DNA of 64,000 nucleotides from positions 4,678,713-4,742,712 of the forward strand of contig NW_004624801.1 in NCBI RefSeq assembly GCF_000247695.1. Reading direction: 5' to 3'. The position numbers and the translations under genes were made by a program. How positions within the stretch are numbered: position 1 is the first letter of the stretch; the number at the start of each line of letters is the position of its first letter. Source of the stretch: Heterocephalus glaber (taxonomy: Eukaryota; Chordata; Mammalia; Rodentia; Bathyergidae). The notes under the pieces are model-generated. The model searched no databases. It saw only the letters and a list, made by a program, of their open reading frames with translations, and was not told the DNA's origin. This document shows, one piece after another, positions 1 to 13,304 of this stretch.

Positions 1-433
1 ACCAACCCACAGGTTGGCCTGGGTTGGACCGTGCGCCCTGGAGGGCACGGGAGCAACAGTGCTCTGTCTTCTTGTGGGTACACTATACGGCACAGCTATG
101 AAGCCCAGTGAGCTGTGGCGACAGCCACCCACTGCCTCCCAGTGTCAGGCCTGAACAGCCGCCCCATCTGCAGCAGGTTCCACTGACCAGGCAGTGCACG
201 CTGAGAAACAACACTGTCATCCTCAGCTGCAGTTGAAGGTCTCTTCTCCCAAAAGCAGGGTGGTCGTAGGTTCACTTCTGCCATGCCATCTTGCCAGCCA
301 CCTGAGGAAAGGAGCCAGCTGCTTATGCAACTGGCCCGAGGACAAGAGGGTGTGGGGTTCCTACTCCTCCATTGGCCAGCGTGTGGGCTGGGCATCTGTT
401 GGACACTTATTTTGTTGTATTTAAAAGCAAAGA

Positions 434-567
434 AGGCTGGCTGGGCATTGTGGTACACACCCGTAGTCACAGCAGGAGGCTGAGGCAGGAGGATTCCTTG
501 AGCTTGAGAGTTCAAGGCCAGCCAGGAAAACACAGGGAGACCCCATCTCAAAAATAAAAAGAAAGGC
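434..567 (+). repeat. B1-type SINE
   Basis: The 7SL-derived layout is recognisable: a diverged 'gctgggcattgtggtacacac' box A region, 'ggctgaggcaggaggatt', and 'accccatctcaaaaa' at the 3' end. Confidence 0.75.
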
Positions 568-582
568 AGACCGACTGACCGA

Positions 583-692
583 CCAGCTGAGGTAGTGCAC
601 ACCTGTAATCCCAGCACTTATAAGGTAGGCAGGAGGATTATAAGTTTGAGGCCACCTGAGCAACTTCACCAGAGCTTGTCTCAAAAACGGGG
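583..692 (+). repeat. B1-type SINE, second copy in tandem
   Basis: A second B1 follows directly in the same direction, with 'cacacctgtaatcccagcac', 'ggcaggaggattataag' and 'cttgtctcaaaaa'. Confidence 0.7.
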
Positions 693-750
693 AAGAGGTC
701 AGGATAAAAGTGTAAAGCCTATCCTACCATTTAAAAAAAATACTAAATAA

Positions 751-859
751 CAGGGGGCGGGGATTTAGCTCAGTGGTTTCGCTGCCTGCTGCACAAGCGC
801 AAGGACCCGAGTTCGATCTCTGGTACCAAAAAAAAAAAATTTTTTTTAATAAATAAATA
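751..859 (+). repeat. tRNA-derived SINE with target-site duplication
   Basis: It starts with the box A-like 'ggggatttagctcagtgg', has the box B-like 'gagttcgatctctggtacc', and ends in an A-rich tail. The 12-bp AATACTAAATAA flanks it at 739-750 and 860-871, consistent with L1-mediated retroposition. Confidence 0.85.
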
Positions 860-3300
860 AATACTAAATAATAAAAGCAAAGGAGACCTTTACTGTTCAG
901 ATAGAGGGGCCTGGACCCGGTGGGTATGTTCAGCCACCAGAGCTGCCCTGCCCCCTGGCATGGAGAGTCCAGGGGAACCTTCCTGTCATCCCCAGCCTCC
1001 CTTCCCACCGCAGTTGCCCATTTCCCTCCTCAGGACCAGGTGCCCGCTGCCCTGGTTCCCTCCCTGTAGGGCCTGGAGCAGATGATGATGTGCTGAGGAC
1101 AGTGTCCACCCAAATGACCTCTGGCCTCTCCAGTCCCCAGTGTGAATTGCAGCTGAACACACTGGAGCCCTGGCATCCTTGGTTGGAGGGGACCATCCAA
1201 GCAGGCAGCTGACCCACCTTTCCATGCAGCCCCCAGGCCAGGAGCTCAGGGTGCCATGAGGCTCCCACTCCACCATGAGGCCACATGTCCTTGTCTCGAG
1301 CCACTCACCAGCCAGTGCCTTCTTCCCGCTCTTGGTCTGTCCTCATAAGGACACAAGAGCAGGACCAAGATCAGCTCTGAGCCATTGATGAGCCCCAGCT
1401 CCAGGTCTGGGGACCTGGATGGAGCCGGATTCCTGATCGACCCCATCCACAGGGTCTGATTACATAGTCACCAACAGGGGCTCTCCCATTTCATCCCAGG
1501 CTCCAAAGCCCCAGGGTAAGTTAACACAACCGCCTGGGAAGAAACGAAAACTTGTTACTTGGAGCACAAGGGTCACGTGAGCTGCATGGATAGACCCCCC
1601 CACACACACACACACCAAGTGCTAGGAGGCGTTGTGTCCAGAAGTTGAGGTCAGCAGGGATGAGGAACACAGAGCATCCTCCCCCTTTTTCTCTGCTTAT
1701 GTGAAGTATTTTTGAGCGCTGGTGATCTCCAGGAGTTTTCTGGGTGAGCAGAATCTGGAGAAGGATGTTCGCCATCCTCACCTCCCTGGCCAGCGCCTGG
1801 CAGTCCCTGCAGCCAGGTCTGCAGCCCTGAAAACTTGGCCCCTGCCCTGCTCACTTTGTCAGTGATAAGAAGGAGCTGAGTAAGCCCTGGCCCAAAAGCT
1901 GAGGTCTTTTCTATTCCCCTTCCCTGGCCCTGGAGGACCAGGGAGGTGGAGGGATGCACGTGCCTTCACTGGAGTGATGGATGCACCTGTCAGGCTGTGA
2001 GGGGGTGACCAGCAGATAATGGCTGTGACTTTAGAAGCAATGTTGAGTGCAACCAGTTCCTCTCTGCATCTGGCAAGTGATACATTCATTGTCTTCAAGT
2101 GGAAGTTTGTGAAAGGGAAAAGAGGTAGCTGATGGCAAATAAAGGTCCCCACTTGTGCCCAGACTTGAGTCAGAGATTCCAGCAGGCCCAGAGTCCTAGA
2201 GGATGACTTCCAACAGCCCCTGCCCCCTTTCCATCCTCTCTTGCCCCAGAGTCTGGCTTGGGTGGAATCAGCAGTGCAAGAGCCTTAGAAAATTCACTGC
2301 TGCTATTCCCTGACAGTGGGCTGCCCATCCACTCGTGATGTGATGCTCTTTGGCCTTCTCTGGCCCCACAGGACAGCCCTGGCACTACAGTTGGACTGTG
2401 TCCATGGCCCCCGCTTCCCTGGGAAGAGATCCCACCCCCACCTGGGGTTCCTGTGGCCCTGAGGGAGGCTTTGGGTGAATCGGGTGCCTGGGCAGAGACC
2501 AGCTCATGAAGGTCATAGGCACTTGTCTTTTGCTGGTGCTGTGGCTGTCTTGACATGTGGCCTTTGCAGCTGTTTGCCTCTTCTCTCCCTTTGATCTGAG
2601 AGATAAGTGTCAGGAGCCTTGCCAGGGCACTGCTGTGGGTGACAGTACGAGCAGTCACTTTTCCCCATGAGAAACTCAGACCCTTGAGCCACCCAGTAGC
2701 ACAGCCTCTTGGGAAAAAGGAAGACTGCTCAGTTCAGTAAACTGAACCAGGGCTCGGTTCCCAGCTGGGGTAGTGGCACCACTGGGGCCTTTCTCTTTTA
2801 GACCGGATGTGGGCGTCTTCTGTGGCACATCAGCAGGGGAGGAAGGGAAGGGAGGTCATGGACTCCTCCCTGGGCCACCAAGTAACACCAAGTGAGCAGC
2901 CCTGTTGGTGGAAGCCTCCTCAGTCTGCCTGCTGGACATTTGCAGGCCAACTCAGAACAGGGGCTGGACCCCACCAAGGCTGTCCCTCCCTGGCCCGAGC
3001 TCACCCCGCAGTTTTTCTGGAATACTCCGTAGACAATGATCTCGGAAGCCTCACTTGTCTTCTCAAGCCTCTGCCAAGTTGTCAGTAAGCAGCGAACTCC
3101 CTTCTCATTTTGCCTCCGAGAAGCAGCTGTGTGGCCTGTCCCGCCACGACCCTCCCTTCCACACCCCCGCCTGCCACACGCCCTTCCTCCTCCCTCTCCC
3201 CAGATGAGGGCTGTGCCTTTCCGAGAGCCAAGCAGAGAGCTCAGGGTGGCAATGAGCTGGCTGGGGTGCCAGGAAGACAAAGGGGAAGAATGAGCAGCAA

Positions 3301-3425
3301 AGGGACCGGAAAATCATGAATGAATGTGCTGAGCCGGAAACTTTCCCGCACCTAATTAGGAATCTGTTGAAATGAGGCCGGGGAGACTGCAGCCCCCGCC
3401 CCCAGCTCTCCCGAGGAGCCCCAGG
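3301..3425. promoter_or_regulatory. Possible intronic regulatory element
   Basis: Unique, non-repetitive sequence contains an ETS-like core (gccggaaac, 3333-3341) and the perfect palindrome CCTAATTAGG (3351-3360), a homeodomain-type site. No conservation data are available, so this is a weak suggestion. Confidence 0.2.
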
Positions 3426-6400
3426 CTAGCCCCCTTGAGCGGCCAGAATGGAACTTAATAGGTTAAGGGACTTTGCAAATAGCCACTTGTCCAGAGAAAA
3501 TGTCAGAATGTGAATGACAAGTGTCAGTGTTGATTCTGATGTGCCCCAAATAAGTCTGAGGATACCAGGCTGGTCAGTTTGGGATTCCTGGATTGCAGAT
3601 GCCTCTGAATTCACATGTGCAAGGCAAGTCTCACTTTGCTTTCCCCAGCAAGTGAGAGCATTAGCGGCTCAGGTGTCTGGCCAGCCTCCTGGTCTTTCAG
3701 TGAGCTCCCCAGGCACCCACTCCAGGTCAGCCCCACATGTCTGAGCAGAGGGCTCTGGCTGTGGTGATGGGTGCTGCACCTCCAGGTTGTCACACTGCAC
3801 CCCTCACCTTGTTCCCTTTGATGTGGGTCAGGCAGGGTCTATGCCATGTAAGAGAACAAGCCCCATCGAGCAGTTTGAGGCTGCGGTGGGAGCCACAGTG
3901 AGCATCTCAATCATTATCAACTCAGCTGGCTGCTGCAGCCTGAGAGAAGCCTCACGGTGAGCCTCTCTAGAGGTTGGCCAGGAGATCGGGGACACAACCT
4001 CAGCCATGTCCAGAAACTGTGGTGGTGCAGGGTCTCCATACTGGGTGGCCACGCTGAAATCTGCACAGCCTCACCTCGCCCCCACTGTGGTTCCTTGGTG
4101 CACACAGGGAGGGAAACCCTCCCTCGACCCCCAGCCTCCACCCCCACCACCTTCAGGGAAGCCTCCAGGATATGAGAAGCAGGCCATCTCCTGGGAGGCA
4201 GAGGGCTCCCTTAGAGGCCCCAGCTAGCAGCAGCAAGTGGACCAGGACACAGGAGAGAGGCAACCAAAACACCATACTTCATGCCCACAGGTCCAGCAGC
4301 CATGGCCTCAGATCCTGAGCCTTAAGCAGCCAGACCCATGCCAGTCGGCTGCTCCCACCCTGGATGCCCAGTGTGGGGCTGTCAGCCTGGAAGAGGCCAC
4401 AGAGGCATCATCACTTCAGTCCCATTATGTATATCCCCTCAGGCTCATACCTAAACAGCTGCCTCAGCTCAGGGTGCCCATTTGGTGTTATCAAAACCCG
4501 ATTCTTTCTAATAAAGGCTGCTGTGGAACACAGCCGCCCTGCTCAGGTCTGTGCTGTTGAGGACCCACAGGCCGCCGCCCCCTCTCTGTTTGTGGATTCA
4601 GAGCAGACACCGAGCATTCTTCTGTCTTTGTGTTCCCCTCAAAGTGGGTCAGACACCGTCCTCTCCAGGCATCCGTGGAGAAGCTGGAGGCTGCCTGTGA
4701 AGCTGGCTCCCCACCCCACCCCCAAGTGCCCCAGATTGTTTTCCAAACCACAGGGAGAGGTGGGACTTGGCAGTGGTGGATGGCAAGGCAGAGGTCCCCA
4801 GGAGGAGACCATCACCTGGGAACAGCAGGCTCTCTGGTTCTTACCTGTGCCCTGGTCCCTGTCTGGTTCCTGCAGGGGGCCTGCGATCTGTCACCACCAG
4901 CAGCCAGGGGTCTTGTGAGCCTTGGCCATCTGTTGCTCACTACTGCCAACTGCCATTTGAATTCTTTCACAGCCACTCAACTGGTGCTTCTCAGAGGTCC
5001 GGGAAGGACCCTGCCTCCCTGCTGCAGGTGGGCTGACCCCATCCCTCGCACAAGCAGCCAGCCCTCCCGTGTCTGCAGTGCTACCCACCAGCCTTTGAGC
5101 TGCTCTCCGGGGTTCTCTGGGGCTTTTCAGGACCCCGCTTTTACCCCTTCGAGTGAAAGGAATCCAGAGAAACCTGGGCATGTTTCATTTTGGTCTTTAT
5201 TCTTGCTTTTCTAGAAATGTTCTCTGCAAACGCAGAGGTCAGTTCATAAGAGAAAAGCAGAGTTTCTGCGCTGAGGCTGTTAAGTTAAGGGGGCGCTTAA
5301 TTGACCTTTGCTGGAGCCTAGGCAGCCGAGCGCCTGCAGATCACACTCCATTGGGATCAGCAGGACCAACCCGGACGGGCTGCTGGGCACCACTCTTGCT
5401 CCTGCGGCCACACCTCCCCTCTGAGCAGCACTCATTGGCAGCAGCTCTGACCTGCATGTGGCCAAGACATATGCCAATCTGGCCACCAGATGGGGACTCC
5501 TGTTCTGCCCAGGAGCCCCGTGGACACTGATGTGGCAAGGGAGGATAAGCCCCAGGTCACCTGTGTTCAGTGGATCAAGGTGCCTGGCCCAGTGATGTTA
5601 CAGGCCTGGCTTCAGTGAAGAATTGGGCCTCTCAAGGGGCCCAGGGCAGTCTGGCGGTCACACACACCTGCAGAGCCACTGTGAGCCACAGCAGCTCCAG
5701 AGCTCCAGCGCTCACGCTGAGACTGGGATCCAGATATCCTTGTCTTGGTATCGCCTGTCCTCCTCCTCCACCTCCTCTGTCTTCTCTCCTTCCCGGGCTT
5801 TCTGTGCATCGAGCTGTCTGCTCAGGAGGAAGGGGCCGAGCAGCTTTCAGGGAAAGAAAGTGACAGTGTCTGAAATTTTATGTTTTCGATCTCCGGGAAG
5901 GAGATTAATCGGCCAGCAGCAGAGGCCCTAGCTCTGACTTCCCCATGGTTACAAACTGAGCTGCTCTGACAGCTTAGGAATGAAAAAATTGAGACCGGGC
6001 CTCCCAGGCACCGCCTGCGTGCTCCAGGGGTGGGAAAAGGTGAAGGATGACAAAGCCAGAACTCTTGATTTCCTGCTGCGACTTGGTCGCTTCAGAGTCT
6101 CGTGCCTGCCCCGCACTACTGCCCACCTCCCCTCACAGGGAGAGGAGCCAGCTCTGCTCCGAGTCCCTCAGGGAGAATCACTTCGCCGTGGGGCTGAACC
6201 TAGACCTGTGAAGTGGATGATTTCAACACCCTTCTACTCCTGAACTTGAATCCTCTGGAAAGCACAAGGGCCGACAGGCATGGGAGAGATTCCCTCCTTT
6301 GAGCAGAAATCACAGTGACTTCCGGAGGTGGTTACAGGCAAGGCCAGCACAGACAGCTCATCACGCAGGCCTGAGGGAAGAGGCAGGGGGACCTCCTCCC

Positions 6401-7012
6401 AGGCAGAGCCCAAGGGTGTCCTGAGGACATACCCGGGCACCCACGGCCTGTGCTTGGGTGCAAGGCCAGTGACCAGGAAGGATGGACCAACTCAGGCACC
6501 AAAAAACCTGTCCAGAGAGAGCATGCACCCAGGCGACACTGGGGGGACACCAGACCTGGTGTGTCTTTAGGAACACTGGGAGGGGCAAGATCGAGAACTG
6601 AGGGTCATTCTGCCCACAGAGCAGATGTGAGCAGCCTGTCTGGGGTCCTCCTCGGCCGCTCCCCACCTCAGCCCCGCAGAAGCCCAAAGGTTAGCTGACA
6701 CCAGTGCCAAGGACTCCCGGGGAGGGTTCTGACCCTGGCTCGACCCAGTGGGAGGGTGAGGTCACCAGTGTGAACCCGATCCCCTGCTTAGACCAAGAAG
6801 GGCAGACAAGGACTTGGGACTGATGGGGTGCTTCGGAACCGGAAATGAGGCCCCAAGATTGTAATAAGAGCTGCCTCGTGTCTGAGCAGTTGCTGTGGGC
6901 CCAGCTGCCCACATCAGTCGCTGCGCCTGCTTGTTTTCTCGCCTCGGCACCCCCATATCATCACCTTTCTTTGTTTTGTTTCACTTTGTTCTGTCTTGGT
7001 TTGGTTTGATTT

Positions 7013-7150
7013 TGGTTTTCGTTTTGGTTTTTGAAGACAGCATCTCGCTATGTAGTGCAGGCCCAACCTTGAACTCACAGTCCTCCGCCTCAGCCTCCAA
7101 GGGTTACAGTGCTGGGGTTCCAGGCATGCATCACGGTACCCAGCTCTGTC
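7013..7150 (-). repeat. B1-type SINE, reverse
   Basis: Reverse-oriented B1: 'gaagacagcatctcgctatgt' followed by 'ctcagcctccaagg' and 'gttccaggcatgcatcac'. Confidence 0.75.
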
Positions 7151-7204
7151 AGTTCCGTTTTTAAAGGCAATGTAACAGTCCACGCCATGATTGCACACTT
7201 AAAA

Positions 7205-7385
7205 GCCATCACTGGGCTCAGTGGCACAAGCTTATAATCCTAGCTAGTTGGGAAGCTGAAGCAGGAGGATCTCATTTGAGGCAAACCTGAGCAACTTAGC
7301 AAGACTCTATCTCAGAATAAAAAAGGGCTGGGGATGTAGCTCAGTAGTAGAGTGCCCCTGGATTTGATCCGCCATACTGAAAACA
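7205..7385 (+). repeat. B1-dID dimeric SINE
   Basis: A B1-like left half ('ggctcagtggcacaagcttataatccta' through 'ctctatctcag') is joined by a short A-rich linker to an ID-like right half ('ggctggggatgtagctcagtagtagagtgcc'). B1-dID dimers are known from several non-murid rodent families. Confidence 0.75.
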
Positions 7386-9409
7386 AGAAAAGAAAAAGGA
7401 AGAGAGGGAGAGAGACAAGGGAGGATAGAGAACGAGAAGAAAAAAGGCAGTCAGGAGTTGAAGCCAGTGTAACTTGAGAACTTGAACTTGTTTTGGGCAA
7501 AAAAAAAAAAAATCCTCCTTTCCTTTGGCCATTTCCAAGACATGACAACTTCCAGGGCTTCACTCACACCTCCACCTGCAGGCTACTGTCTGCCCCTCCT
7601 GTCTCTTATTTCTCAGCTATTTGTTCTGATTATTTAAGGGACAAATGCCCACTCAGCTGTTCCTGTGTTAGTGCTGAGAAACTGTGGTCTTCAAGGGTTC
7701 ACAGCTCAAGCTGATGTTCCCCAGTCAGCCTCACCCAGCCCTCCTGACGACCCAGCTTAAGGTGGAGACCGATCTGTGCCTTGCACTGTGTGAGGGCCAT
7801 ACAGCAGCGAAGGACAGATTCGGTGCCAAGTCCTTCCCCAGATCCAGCTTGCTGTCTGGAGCACCAGTACCCAAGCTGGTAATGGGCACACACCCGCCAT
7901 TTGTTATCATTAGCCTTGGCGTGTTGATTCTCTGCTCAGAGAAGAGAGCATCATCCCTGCCAACAGCCACCGTGACAGATGGCCTCCTTTGGCATGTGCC
8001 AGGGCTGGAGCTAGAGCCACAAACAGGGCTTGGAGAACAGCATGAGGTCCGTTCCCAGCCCCGGAGACACCAGGGGCCAGGGTCAGAGGTGAGAAAGTTG
8101 AGGGCGCAGCCTCCAGGAAGCAGCCCTGCCAAGGAGAGGCCCAGTGCAGCAATGGGCTTGTGGAGAAGCTGGGCCACGGATGCTGGGGACCAGCTGGTTG
8201 GATTTTCCCAGGTTTGGGACAGGACCCCTTGGGAAAAGAGGGTCTTATGCTCTGTCAGACAAGCTTTATGACAGCTGCAAGACCCAGAGGCAGGGGCATA
8301 TGGACCTGCCTTGGGAAGACCGATTCTAGTTTCCAGGCCTGCCTTAAGGAGGGACTTATGAGCCGGGTGCTGTAGGCAGAAACATGTATATTACAGGAGT
8401 GCTTGTTGGACTCCCCAAAAGTGAGCATCCAAGTTCTGGGGCTGCTCAGGAAACAAGAGGTTCAGGAGAGATGTGAGTGTTTGTTTACTCTCAGCCTCTT
8501 ATAAGTCAGCATCGCCTATGGCAGGCAATCAGAAGGATGCTCTCTCTGCCAAGAAGGCCCTGAGGACAGACAAACAATTCCCAGGGCCACTTATCCTGCA
8601 AAAGAAGGGGTGGGGGTTCTCCAGAGAGCAGCACTTCTCCTCATCGCTTTGAGAAACGACGGCTCTGCTGAATGTGGTGAGATAAATCCTGATGTGAGAT
8701 GCCATCGTGACCACCGCCCTGGAAGTTGCTGTCCCCTAGAGCGTGGAAGCCGATGTTCACAGGAAGCCACCGCCTTCCTTGTCTGGTCTCCACACCCACC
8801 CGGAACTGGATGGGCTTTTGCCGAGGGATGGAAGCCATCCCGGTCTTGCAGTGGGCACACAGCCCTCATGCGAATTTTGCTTTTACCCTGATGTCTCCCG
8901 AAAGGGAAGGGAGGTGCCTCTTCTGACTGAGCTGCTGCTCCGGCCCAGGATCTGTACCTGTTTTTCTCTCAGCTCCCGAGATAATGACTTGCCTTCTGCA
9001 CCTGTCTTTCTTCCTCCCTCCCAAGGGGAAAGCTGTGCCTCAAGGTGAATCAGTATGGCGAGGCCAGCTTGTAGAACTTAGATCACCTGTTGGAAGTCTG
9101 TGTGCAAGCAGCGAACAGCATCACATGGACTTAACAGCCCAGAGACTGGGGGAAGACCTGGAGGGGGCACCTGACTTCTTGTTGCTGCCCTGCAGTGAGC
9201 TCCTCCCCTAAAGCCAGAGCAGGTTGAGACCACCACAGACTCAGGGAGTGGAACAGCTGAAAGGTCCTCTCGGTCCCTTCTGACTCGGGCTCTCTTCTGT
9301 GACCCCCAGAACAGGCGATCTTCTGCCCTTTGGTTTGGACATGGCCCCCCATGAGCATGTCATCATCCTATAGCTGTGACCACTAGCCAGTTCTTTGTTT
9401 TGTTAGAAT

Positions 9410-9562
9410 TGTGTTCTGTGTCTTCTACTGTTGTCTCCCTGGACTGTAGTTCCCAGAAGGAAGGGGCCCATGGCTGTCTTCATGAGCTGTCCCCAGGTGA
9501 CCAGAATAGTGCCAGCACCCAGCTGACACACAGTACATCTTTGTTGAATGGAGGGGATGAGT
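9410..9562 (+). repeat. L2 LINE 3' end
   Basis: The order 'gtctccctggactgtagttcccagaagg', 'gtgccagcaccc' and 'acatctttgttgaatgg' matches the remembered L2 3' terminal consensus. The copy is old and diverged. Confidence 0.55.
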
Positions 9563-10765
9563 GAGTGGGTGGTCCTGATTGAGCCTCAGGTTACACAGAG
9601 CCACCACAGCTGTCTATGTAGGCTGCTCCTCATCAGGTACTAGAAGTCTCCCGTCCCCTCGTCACCCTCCAGCTGAGCCTGCCCAGGCCCAGCAGTCCTC
9701 ATGTGACATGATGTCAGGCCTCACCAGCTTCTCACCTCTGCGTCCTCCCTGGCTCCTCACCCCTTGGAGTGTGACTTCCCGTGTGGAACGCAGGTAGATG
9801 TGATAGGGCAGAGAATTAGTAGGACCAGCCTTGCCCTCGAGGGACTGCTAGCTGTGCTCAGGGTCGGACCCTGACACATCTGGCAGAGAAGCCCAGGATG
9901 TCTGGGGATCGCTTAGTGCTCTGTCCCATCTCCATGCCCCTCTGTGCCTCCTGCGCAGCCTCCAAGCCAGGCATGAGCCGGTGTGTGGGCGTCTGAGCGC
10001 CAGGCACCAGTGTGCACTCAGAGCCACACTCCCTGCTGCGCCTTGTGGTGGCGTCTGTCGCTCACGGTCTGTCACCCTCATTTCACCTTGATTTATGAGC
10101 AGACCTGATGAGTTTTTGGAACAGCTGCCTCCCAGGTTTGGGGCGATCAATCTAGGAGGTAGCTGTTGAGCCCTGCTCCTCCAACAGCCGGGGCGGGGGG
10201 AAGATGACAGGGAAAGGGATAAGGTGCCAGTGGCAGTGGGGTTAGACCTGTGCCCCTCATCTCAGGAGCCCTGCAGGTCCACAGCTCCCGCCCTCTCACT
10301 TCCTTTCTGTTCCTTTTCTCTGTCCATCCAGCAGAATCTGGGGTAAGGGTGTACAGGTTTCCTTGGAACTTGCCTGTTTGGAGGCCAGGCAAGAATACCT
10401 CCCTTCCCTCTCCACACCCTGGGGACAGCCAGTGCTGCCTGCCATGTGCCTCTGCTCGGGTTGGCTGGGGTCACCCTCAGGCCTCACCAGCCTTTCTGGC
10501 CGACACAGAGCAGATGTTCTGACCTTGTTCTTCTAGACCTGCCCTCCCTGATGAGCCTGTCCCCTCCAGGTCCTTATCCCAGAGCCGCCAGTCCATGAAG
10601 TGGTCGTTTTTCAGTGCATCTTCTTTTCACTCCTGGATGGCTGTGGGCATCAAGCCCTCAAGGGCAGATTTGGTTTTTGGAAATAGACTTTTTGATGAGA
10701 ATTGAGAGAACCCATTGGGAGCCTAATCTAGGTAGTAGCATTAATCAAAAGATTGTCAGATACGG

Positions 10766-10860
10766 TTTTTTTTAGAGTCTCCTTGTGTAGCCCTGGCTGG
10801 CCTCAAAGTTGTGATCTTCCTGCCCGAGTGCTGCGATTACAGGTATGCCACCACTCGAAG
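10766..10860 (-). repeat. B1-type SINE, reverse fragment
   Basis: A reverse B1 fragment shows 'agagtctccttgtgtagccctggctgg', 'gatcttcctgcc' and 'gattacaggtatgccacca'. Confidence 0.65.
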
Positions 10861-13304
10861 CTGAAATGCATTTTATCACCCATTTTATCACCATAGGATG
10901 TAGGCCATCCTGAAAGTTCTAGAAGATATGCCACATCATCATTGACATAAAGATGTAGCCCCCCACGGCAGCTACTTTGGAGATCCCTCCTGTTCGGGGG
11001 GGGGCGATGCATAGGCTGTGTGCTTTATAAAGACAGTTTCATTGCTCTGGAAGCTTACGTCATAACTTCATAAAGAACACCCAGTCAGGGCTGTCCAGAA
11101 AGCTTCCCTGAATAAGCAAGCCAGTTTCTGCCCATATCTCCTCCAACTTCTTGGAGATTTAGGGTTGAGGAGGAAGGTAGACAGAGAAGCACTAGCTGGC
11201 AGCCTGGCTGAAAGCAGTGATGGAGATGTGTGCATCTAGACAGCCAGCTCCTCCCTGCCTTCTTGCCTGCTCACAGGACCCAGAGTCCAAGGCTGAGGTC
11301 AAGCAGCAGAGAGACAGCTCGAGGATTTCTCCACTGGCCTCTTCCCAAATCCATGTCAGCTTTGCCAAGGTCCTGGAGCAGGGCCATGTGTGGTAGAGGC
11401 AGAGCAGCATGTGCATCTTACCTGGCAGCAGCTGCCCCCTTGGCCTGGGCTGAGTGCCCTGCCTGTAGTGGCACAACTGCCTGCTTCAGCCTCCTAGATA
11501 ACTGTCTACCAGGTAGCCCTACCCCGATCCATTACCTGTCCCTGCTCAGTGGCTTTGTAACCCTGGCACCCAAGACTCCCCTCCCCACTAGCCTTTGCCC
11601 ATTCTCCCACATCTTGCAGGCCAGGTCTTCCTCACAGACCTCTGCCAAGCACAATCCTCCTGCAGCCTCCCCAGGAATCACTGGGATGAGCCACATTCCC
11701 CAGGGCCTAGACTAAGACACAAGGAACTGGGTCGCTGCTTCCCCTTGACTAGCCAGGACTGGGAAGATTTGTGACGCCCTGGAGCAACAGGAGTAGTGGG
11801 ATGGAGCCAGCTGTGAAGGGTGGAAACAAATCATCTTTTTTATTGGCAATTTTCACAGGGCTGTTCCCTCACTCCCTTCCTATCCCCGACAGTGTCATGC
11901 AGTTCTGATTAAAAGTAATAGATGATTCTGCCCTCCTCTCCATTGTCATTGTGGGAAGACATCAGCCTGGCTTCCTGTGCGTCCCGGCAGAATGACCTCT
12001 CCCTGCCATGTTGGGTCCTGAAGGAGACAGAGGAGGTCCCCAGCCTTCTTCCCCAGGAAGAGCCCTGAGCCTCTGCTGGGACTGGCAGGAGCTGCCTGCT
12101 GGGCTCTGCTGGCGCACTGTTCTTCACGCTCGCTGCAGTGCCCACCAAGAAGTGTCACATCTTCCCGTGGCTTTGGCTCGGGGACCAGGGCACAGGCTGG
12201 AGGGGCTGCAAGATCTGTTCTGAACAGAGACAGCAGGGGTTTGTAATCTCCACAATGGAGATGGGGATACTGATGGTCTCTGTGTGTGCTGAGTCCCTAA
12301 CAGTGACAGTTCTGGGTAAGCAGGGTAGCAGATACAGAGGCCAGAGAGCCACAGAAGGATCTAGAAGTACCATCTTCTCCGACTGCCAGGGATTCTTATG
12401 CATAGGTTGCTCAGCTCTTCCTGAACACCGCTGTGTGCAGGCAGCCTGCTGTTTCACTCAGCTACCTTCAGAGAGCACTTCTGGAGGACAGGCTGGCGGG
12501 CCAGTGTCCTGATGGTGGGCCCAAGAGGAAGGCCGTTCTACAAGCCAGCCCCGTCTCCATCCACAGTGGAAGCCTGACTGCTCTGAGTAATGTCCCAGGC
12601 CGTCTTCTGCTTCTGCAGCATATCCCCCGTCCCCCAACTTCCACCAGGCTCAGGAGAACAGAGCCAGGTGCCATTGGTCTCCAGCCTTACTGGCAGCAGT
12701 TCAGCACTCCACAGTCCTCAGCACTTCCCCTCCATGCCATTTCTTCCCTGGAGTGGCCAGTGGCCACTTCCTGCCTGCTCTAGACCTGGGCATCCACCTG
12801 TGCACAGCATTCCTGCTTTTTTACCCTCAGCAAATCTGGCAGATGCTCTCGGCCCAGGAGGACACCTTCTTCCAAATGCTCTGTGCCCTTCTGCCTTCCG
12901 CACCCCACCAGCACCCGGACAGAAATCTTTTAAACCAAGGGAGGAAGGAGGAGCATTCATGCAGACCCAGGAGCTGGCAGAGAGCCCTCGAGAGGGCCCT
13001 TGGCACTGGGGGTAGGGAGCTGGTAGTGCTGGCTAGGGCTGGTTCACTGTGCTGATCACCTCCCTGCTCTGGAACATGCCCAAACTCCCCCTCCACTGGA
13101 GAAGGAAGGAAGGAGAACAGGACAGGGAGAGGGATGCATGGAACATTAAGTTCAACCACTGTTGACCTGCCCAAGAACATGGATTTGGGATTGCATGAAA
13201 CTACATTTAAAGATTCTTTCTTGCTGCCCCCCACCCCCCAGCAAAACTGCTTGGGGCAGGGTGATTCCATCCACACTGGCTGACTGCCCTATCTTGTTTT
13301 CCAG

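Larger units (their letters stand above)
1..13304 (+). other. TMEM104: Probable TMEM104 intron (no coding exon recognised)
   Basis: The next downstream feature is the acceptor of the last TMEM104 exon, so this stretch is inferred to be the intron before it. I looked for a segment encoding the residues that precede this exon in the human protein and found none, so the preceding exon probably lies upstream of the window. The many short ORFs lack flanking splice sites and homology. The stretch contains B1, B1-dID, tRNA-derived and L2-like repeats, a short CA run near 1600, and GC-rich unique sequence that may hold regulatory elements. Confidence 0.7.

Noticed and set aside
751..832. Possible functional tRNA gene
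   Set aside because: Box A and B resemble a tRNA, but the sequence does not fold into a full cloverleaf, ends in poly(A), has a target-site duplication and recurs many times: it is a SINE.
1590..1616. CA-rich direct repeats as a possible CRISPR-like array
   Set aside because: Plain dinucleotide repeat; nothing prokaryotic is present anywhere in the window.
2170..2658. 162-aa minus-strand ORF in the TMEM104 intron
   Set aside because: No flanking splice sites in phase, no homology, and similar ORFs occur throughout this GC-rich intron.
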